Shown: positions 58,768-64,000 of the stretch, piece by piece
How positions within the stretch are numbered: the first letter of the stretch is position 1
Layout: each line of letters opens with the position of its first letter
Origin: Arachnopeziza araneosa
Lineage: Eukaryota; Ascomycota; Leotiomycetes; Helotiales; Arachnopezizaceae
Length of the DNA: 64,000 nt
Reading direction: 5' to 3'
Assembly: GCA_003988855.1 (NCBI GenBank)
Contig: QYAI01000105.1
Location: forward strand, 1 to 64,000
Notes under the pieces: generated by a model
What the model was told of the DNA's origin: nothing
What the model saw: only the letters and a program-made list of their open reading frames with translations
Database searches by the model: none
Position numbers and translations under genes: made by a program

Positions 58768-60272
58768 ATGAGTGAGCTTCTTGCCTACCTCCAGACCAAC
58801 GAGCCACAATTCCGCAAGTATGTATTCCTTCCTTCATAGTAACTACCTCTACCCCTCTATCAAGCAAAGTAAACACTCCATTCTCACACCCTCGCAGAAC
58901 CCGCCTCGCTGCCCTCTACTCCGATTTTCGACACCTTCAAACTACAAATCCAGACGGCTATCAAGCCAACATCTCAGCATGGAGCAAAGGCCTCGCGTCC
59001 GCTGCACAGGCAGGCGTGATGCCTACTACGGGCTTGGAGCCTGATCTACTCTCTATCAATATCAACCAGGACTTGCTGCATGATCTTGAGACCAAAGAAT
59101 GGGGACGTCCGTTGGCGCTGGGAACGGTTGTTAGAGAAGCCGTGGCTAGGAAAGAGATGATGCTATATCGGGATTTTCTGGATGCTAGGGAAAGTGTCTA
59201 TGCGAGTAGTTGGCGGATTAGACCGTGGGATATATTGAGCTGGGGATTCCGGCAGTTGGGGCTGGGAGGAGGTACGAGTGATGAGGATAAGCTGCTCATG
59301 GGGAGGGTAGTGGTTTTGGGGAATTTAGAGCTGGTGGGGAAGGAAGTTGTGAGCTTGATGGCGAAGGGAGGTAGGGGAAGGGTGGGGAGAGTATTTACTA
59401 GGACGGAGTTTGAGGAGAGGTGTAATGATGCTATTGGAGAAGGGAAAAAGTTGTCGAATATGGATATGGAGCTGCTTCTGAAGTTTTTGGCAAGGGATAA
59501 AGGTGTACTTGTTTATGACAAGGAAACAGTCAAACTCAAGGCTCCGAATGAAACAAATCCAGGAGCCATTACATCCGAAGATACGACAATAGCATCCCTA
59601 AAGACATTGATCAAGGATTTGGAGAATCAAACTACAGCTCTGACAACCAAAGTCGACGAGCTGGCGATCACAGCTAAGGAAGCTGTTGCTCGGAAGAACA
59701 GAATAGCAGCTCTAGCAGCACTTCGATCAAAGAAGCTAGCCGAATCAACGTTAGCAAAGAGACATGCTACTCTAGGACAACTAGAAGAGGTCTGCTCAAA
59801 AATCGAACAAGCAGAAGATCAAGTGGAGCTAGTTAGTGTTATGGAAGCCAGCACCCGAGTTCTCACCGGTTTAAACAACCAAATCGGGGGTGTTGAGCGG
59901 GTTGACAATGTTGTTGATCAGTTACGAGAACAGATGAGTCAGGTTGATGAGGTTGGCAATGTCATTGCAGAAGTTGGACAGGACGTTAATGCTGTGGATG
60001 AGGAAGAAGTGGATGATGAGCTGGAAGCTATGGAGAGAGAAGAGAGGGAGAAGAGGGAGGCGGCTGAGAGGGCAGAGAAAGAAGAGAAGGAGAGGCAGGA
60101 GGCCTCTGAGACGAAAAAGAAGCTGGATGCCCTGGAAGAAATCGAGCGTCAAGCAAAGGACGCCTTAAGGAAGCAGGCTGAAGAACCTAACACAGAGAAA
60201 GCAATTGAGGATAGCATGAAGAGGTTACGGGGTTTGTCATTAGAGCAAGAACCGGCGCACATTGCATCATAG
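58768..60272 (+). CDS. CHM7: ESCRT-III-like protein Chm7 (CHMP7 homologue)
   Basis: Exons 58768-58817 and 58898-60272 (474 residues). The 50-nt first exon gives MSELLAYLQTNEPQFRK and splices into TRLAALYSDFRHLQTTNPDG, the CHMP7 N-terminal winged-helix region. The segment ETKEWGRPLALGTVVREAVA and WDILSWGFRQLGLGGG are typical, the latter being an amphipathic membrane-binding stretch. The C-terminal half (about 215-400) is the Snf7-type helical core, with long charged coiled-coil helices and an acidic Glu/Lys tail. Chm7 is recruited by Heh1/LEM2 at the inner nuclear membrane and works in nuclear-envelope sealing and nuclear-pore quality control. The last helices contain a MIM-like LRGLSLEQEP end. 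Confidence 0.9.
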
Positions 60273-60368
60273 GTATCAGTAAGAGTAAAAGATTTGGAAA
60301 TCAACGCATATGTATTGGCGCTAGGTCTGAATGTATGATGCAAGAGCCAATGAGCAATAAATTATGCT
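60273..60368. other. Short convergent gap CHM7/RAD18
   Basis: 96 bp between the stop codons of CHM7 (+) and RAD18 (-); the two 3' UTRs probably overlap. Confidence 0.6.
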
Positions 60369-61716
60369 CTACAAAGGCTCTATGGTTGGGGTATCTGCAA
60401 GGATGCTAGCATCATTGTTTAATACTGACAGCTTTCTCGAGCATTGTGATGATGACGGGCTTTGCGACGAGGGAATAACATCTATTTCCGCCTCCTGGAA
60501 AAATCTCCTTCCTGACCCTTCGGGCGGAGCAGGTGCAGGATTTCCAGAAGTTTTAGGTGTAAAATTGTCGCTATCAGTCATATGAGTATCTTGTTCTAGT
60601 ACAGTCTCTGGTGCTTGAGGGTTTGCTAAGAGGGCTGCTTCTGGTGCCTGAGCTTTCGGAGCAACTTTTTGTCTTGCTTTTGCAATTAAGTCCTTAAAGG
60701 TAGTGCCATGCGTGTTTGACCAATCTTGACCATCAAAATCCTTATCTTTAATCTGATGTCCAAAATTTGATCCTGAGGGTTTTGCGTTTTGCGCCCTTTC
60801 CCACGAGTCCAGTTCTTTCTTCAACTCTAACTTCGTTTTTGGTTTAGTCGCATCGCAGTTCGCATTCCATAGGATCGTCCACTCGGTGTATCTTTTCTCT
60901 ATAGCCTGTCTTGAACCTGCGGCTGAAATGCCCAAGTCAACCATTTTCTTCTTGAGCTGGGTGTCTTTGTACATGGATATATTAATTGCCGGTAATCGGT
61001 CAAGCTTCTTGGCTAGCCTCTCTTTCTCTGCAACTTTGGTAGAACTGCCAAATGTAGGCTTGGTAGTTTTCGTAGTGATTCGAGCCTCATCTGGACAGCC
61101 ACGATCTATGTGGCCGTTAATTTGATCCTCTTTCACCCTCCTATTACAGATAGGGCATTCAACACATCCGTCTTCTAAATGAGCATAAGCGATCTAGGCA
61201 GACTGTATCTCGTGAGGACTTACCAGGAACAAAATCTTCATCCTCATCCTCATCAAGGACCACAACTCGAGTTGTAGCCCGGGGACTCCGCTGTGAGCTG
61301 CGTTGCGATGCTCTTGTCCTCTTTCGTGGAGGACTACCATCCCCTTCATGTACTTCCTTTTCTCGAGGCCTCTTTGGAGATGCACTTCTCACAACTGGTA
61401 CAGGTTTTGTAGCATATTCCATGACCTGCGGCCGCGCAGTCTTGAATGCCCCGACTAACTCTTCCATTGCAGCGTTGAATCGCAACTTCATTTCCTGGTC
61501 CTGTGCTCGACATCCTGGACATCTGCCATCGCTGCTTAAGGCTCTTCGTATGCATTTCGAGCAGAAAGTATGAGAGCATGATGTTATCATTGGTGTATCG
61601 TAGAAATCTTTGCACACTTGACACCGTAGAGCAGCATCTAATGGAGCAAGAGATGGGAGTGGCGTTTCAAGCCAATCTGTCGAGTCTTGAATATCATTTG
61701 AAGTCACCTTAGACAT
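60369..61716 (-). CDS. RAD18: Postreplication repair E3 ubiquitin ligase Rad18
   Basis: Exons 61716-61224 and 61174-60369 (432 residues). A C3HC4 RING finger uses Cys32/Cys35 (CQVC), Cys47, His49, Cys52/Cys55 (CSHTFCSKC) and Cys66/Cys69 (CPGC). A UBZ4 zinc finger begins right after the splice: Cys171, Cys174, His186 and Cys191 in CPICNRRVKEDQINGHIDRGC-like order. A SAP DNA-binding motif (MVDLGISAAGSRQAIEKRY) follows, then a linker rich in basic residues that corresponds to the Rad6-binding region. Rad18 with Rad6 monoubiquitinates PCNA Lys164 at stalled forks to start translesion synthesis and template switching. The frame continues upstream of 61716 but only from non-ATG codons, so that Met is the start. 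Head-to-head with POL32, 386 bp apart. Confidence 0.95.
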
Positions 61717-62102
61717 ATTCCTTTGATATGCCAATCTCTGTATGTGTACTAAGGTAGAAATTGCTGCATCTACTTCCTTTGAAGAGCTGTTTGCTTGTGT
61801 TTTGACAAACTTCACTGTTGATGTTTCTTTCGTCTCATAGAATGGCCGAGTATGTCCTGGACGAAATGATATTGGAGTAAGGAAGCCTGATATTCGGATG
61901 TAAATCAATCAAGAGAAACTGGCCGTCGTCCGAAGTATTGAATTCGTAGTTTGCGCTGTTACTTTGGTCCCAAGGACAAAGGTCGCGTAAAGTGATTGTT
62001 TGGATCGTGACTTTTCGTGTCGGGGAATCGCGTCTCCCGTGCTCGCCAGACTCGAAGTTCCCAAACTTTTCTTTCAAAGACGACTTTTACAACAGCGCCA
62101 CA
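61717..62102. promoter_or_regulatory. Shared bidirectional promoter RAD18/POL32
   Basis: 386 bp between the divergent start codons of RAD18 and POL32. No named binding site was identified. The left part (61717-61910) is open in the RAD18 frame but lacks an ATG. Presumed to contain both promoters because there is no other space for them. Confidence 0.6.
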
Positions 62103-63651
62103 ATGACGGACTACAAGAAATATCTAGCATCTAGTATCTTGACTGAAGATAAAATAGTAAGCTATTATTGAGCTTCCTAGTATCCCATCTTCTAACGTAT
62201 TAGATCACCTATCGCATCCTCAGTCGCGCTCTCAAGATCAATGTCAATGTTGCAAAAGAGTTTGTCTTAGCCTCTGTATATCCGTTGTAGTCGACTAACT
62301 TATGATAGAATGCTATACGAGTTCCACAAGCTACAAAATGCAAAGAAGCCAGGCACAATTCATGCGACATACCTTCTCGGAGGAACTAAACAAAAAGAAA
62401 ACGTTAAAGCTACCAATGGAGACATGAAGAAAGATGGAGAAGATGATTATATGCAAAGTAGTCCATTCATAAGTAGTATGCCTCAGCCAGAGGAGGGAAC
62501 AGGAGAAAGCTCTATTCTTACAGTAACACTGGTGCGAGAAGAGAATCTTGATGGTATGTTTACTTTAGAAGAATCAAACGGCTGTTAACCTTCATACAGA
62601 AGCCCGCTCTCAATACGATCATATCAGCTCTATTCACATCTACAGCATAGGGCCACACCCGTTGAAAGATCTTCAAGCGTTATCAGATGCAACCCGTGAG
62701 ATACAAGAGCTCTGTGTAAATGAGGATCCGCTAGAACTCGCACCTAAATATGGTACAATAGTCAACAAAAATGTCAAACGCCGTACAGGTAAACGACCGC
62801 CTCCGCCATCACTAGTTGCCACTCCTGTTGTTGTTGCAAAGCCAGCTGCAGCTCCCAAAGCGATGCCGAAGCCAGAACCCAAAGCACCAAAACCTTCTTC
62901 AGCGAATGATTTTTTCGGGAAAGGCAAAGAGAAGCCTAAGGCGGCTGAAAAAGCAACTAGTAATCCACCAAACAGTGAATCAACACCCAACCCACCATCA
63001 CTCAAGCGGGAATCCTCCAGCATTTTCAAATCATTCGCTAAAGCCAAGCCCAAGCTCAAGCGAGAAGAAACAGAAAGCTCAGCGGCTGATTCCCCAGCTG
63101 CCGAAGATTCGCCCATGAGAGATATAGATGACGATGATGATGAAGAGGATACATGGGTGCCCGAGCCAGAAAAACCAAAAACGGATATTGTAGATAAGGA
63201 TCGGAAAAGTCGAAAGGAGAGAGAAGCAGCGCTGAAAAAGATGATGGAAGACGATGATGAAGATGAACCGATATCCATCCCTGTCACTGAAGAAGTAGAG
63301 GAAGTAGAGGAAGTAGAGGAAGTCGAAGAGAAAGAAGCAAGTGAAGAGAAGGAGGTACCTCCTGTTGTGAGTGATGGAAGAAGGAGAGGTAGGAGAAGAG
63401 TTATGAAGAAGAAAACAGTGAAGGATGAGGAGGGATATCTTGGTATGTCTCTACCTATGAAAGTAGATGTGGTCATATTAACCAAATCAGTTACGAAAGA
63501 AGAGCCTGTATGGGAGTCCTTCTCGGAAGATGAACCAGCTGAGAAACCCAAACCAAAAGCCCCGCTTGCTTCAGCAGCTGCGAAACCGAAGAAGGGAGCA
63601 GCTTCTAAGGTTGGCCAAGGTAGCATTATGTCTTTCTTTGGTAAGAAATAG
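62103..63651 (+). CDS. POL32: DNA polymerase delta third subunit Pol32/Cdc27
   Basis: Exons 62103-62156, 62204-62259, 62309-62553, 62600-63442 and 63491-63651 (452 residues). The N-terminal winged-helix/Pol31-binding part is split over the first exons (MTDYKKYLASSILTEDKI, ITYRILSRALKINVNVAKE, MLYEFHKLQNAKKPGTIHAT). A long Pro/Lys/Glu-rich linker follows, with a nine-base tandem repeat coding for EEV units. The last residues (VGQGSIMSFFGKK) carry a PCNA-interacting PIP box, QxxIxxFF. Pol32 increases Pol delta processivity and is also a subunit of the translesion polymerase zeta. Intron 2 uses a weak donor (GTTTGT). Intron 4 (63443-63490) is 48 nt with no stop, so a retained form would add 16 residues and keep the frame. 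Confidence 0.93.
63289..63327 (+). repeat. Nine-base tandem repeat within POL32
   Basis: Consecutive GAAGTAGAG-type units, the last one slightly changed (GAAGTCGAAGAG), code for a run of Glu-Val-Glu repeats in the acidic linker of POL32. Because the unit is nine bases, gain or loss of units keeps the frame. Confidence 0.8.
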
Positions 63652-63840
63652 GAATGTCTCTCTATCCTTGGCCCTGTCAGTTTAATGAAGTGTACGAAGT
63701 ATAATGCATGAGCGATGAGCAGAAATCACAATCAATAAATAGTGCAAGATTGAATTAGGATTTGATTTTATTTCATTCATCTCATGACCTTCGTCCAAAC
63801 GCTAGCCGTAAACCGAAGCTGCAGTTCCTGCTATCCTATC
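63652..63840. other. Convergent gap POL32/GH125
   Basis: 189 bp between the POL32 stop and the GH125 stop. No gene seen. Confidence 0.6.
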
Positions 63841-64000
63841 CTATTTAACCTCATTCTCAACTAAATAAGGCTTCGCGCCATCACCAAAAATCAAATGTGG
63901 TTTCCTTCTCGCAAGATCCAAGATCGTCTGAGCATAAACACTATTCGCCCATGCAAACCAAGGTCTGGTGAAATCGTGAATTAAATTCACATTGATACTC
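63841..64000 (-). CDS. 3' end of GH125 exo-alpha-mannosidase (Mug157-like), partial
   Basis: The minus-strand frame from the window edge reads 52 complete codons and a stop at 63843-63841. The peptide contains FTRPWFAWANSVYAQTILDL and RRKPHLIF, the C-terminal signature of glycoside hydrolase family 125 (DUF1237, S. pombe Mug157), exo-alpha-1,6-mannosidases of fungi and bacteria. Only the last domain edge is visible; the catalytic residues and signal region lie beyond the window. It may end with PYLVENEVK. Convergent with POL32. Confidence 0.85.
   Translation of the reverse strand, partial: SINVNLIHDFTRPWFAWANSVYAQTILDLARRKPHLIFGDGAKPYLVENEVK

Noticed and set aside
47476..60272. FIG4, TRS85 and CHM7 as a functional membrane-traffic cluster
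   Set aside because: They are separated by unrelated genes (TTI2, CCA1) and act in different complexes; proximity looks coincidental.
62673..63626. A 317-residue minus-strand frame, Ser/Phe-rich
   Set aside because: It is the exact antisense of POL32; its Ser runs come from reading GAA/GAT codons backwards.
1..64000. CRISPR arrays, prophage, insertion sequences, riboswitches, bacterial operons
   Set aside because: The gene content and introns are eukaryotic. I saw no regularly spaced repeat-spacer array, transposase, integrase, reverse transcriptase or capsid-like protein in the window.

Overview
The window is a stretch of nuclear chromosome from a filamentous ascomycete (Pezizomycotina). 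The evidence is dense protein-coding genes interrupted by many short GT-AG introns (mostly 45-70 nt, with CTAAC/CTAAT-like branch sites), fungus-specific families (Fig4, Trs85, Chm7, Mdv1, She9/Mdm33, Alg3, fungal GH35 beta-galactosidase), and no operons. Protein similarity recalled from memory suggests Leotiomycetes, but this is a weak inference. Gene models below were spliced by hand: each exon junction was chosen to keep frame and restore the family motif.

Layout. 1-3.27 kb: no gene seen, G-rich repeat. 3.27-5.35 kb: membrane-anchored SH3 protein (+). 6.5-10.9 kb: BCP1 (+), chorismate mutase ARO7 (-), mitochondrial fission factor MDV1 (+). 11.6-15.75 kb: MFS monocarboxylate-type permease (-) and an aldo-keto reductase (-), after a 33-base poly-C run. 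16.8-25.6 kb: unknown acidic protein (+), small mitochondrial coiled-coil protein (-), ALG3 (+), EIF1AD-like (-), Bsc6-like MFS (+), acyl-CoA dehydrogenase (+). 26.5-30.3 kb: PKC1 (+), seven exons. 30.85-39.6 kb: prolyl-tRNA synthetase (-), CCT1 (+), Rieske protein RIP1 (-), HAD phosphatase (-), SHE9 (+). 39.6-43.0 kb: secreted GH35 beta-galactosidase (-), seven exons. 43.0-46.1 kb: gene-poor, with a broken membrane-protein gene. 46.15-52.4 kb: unknown gene (-), FIG4 (+), TTI2 (-). 52.4-53.7 kb: repeat-bearing, gene-free. 53.7-64 kb: CCA1 (-), TRS85 (+), CHM7 (+), RAD18 (-), POL32 (+) and the 3' end of a GH125 mannosidase (-).

Most genes are housekeeping functions: translation (CCA1, prolyl-tRNA synthetase, EIF1AD-like, BCP1), folding and kinase assembly (CCT1, TTI2), membrane traffic and phosphoinositides (FIG4, TRS85, CHM7), mitochondria (MDV1, SHE9, RIP1, ACAD) and genome stability (RAD18, POL32). 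The genes are arranged as alternating convergent and divergent pairs with short gaps. RAD18 and POL32, which act in the same PCNA-dependent damage-tolerance pathway, share one 386-bp promoter region.

I saw no CRISPR, prophage, integron, complete transposon or secondary-metabolite cluster. The least ordinary items are the deleted/frameshifted membrane-protein relic near 44 kb, the tandem-repeat and palindrome patch near 53 kb, the poly-C run, two conserved-looking proteins I cannot assign, and nested start codons in CCA1 suggesting dual targeting.
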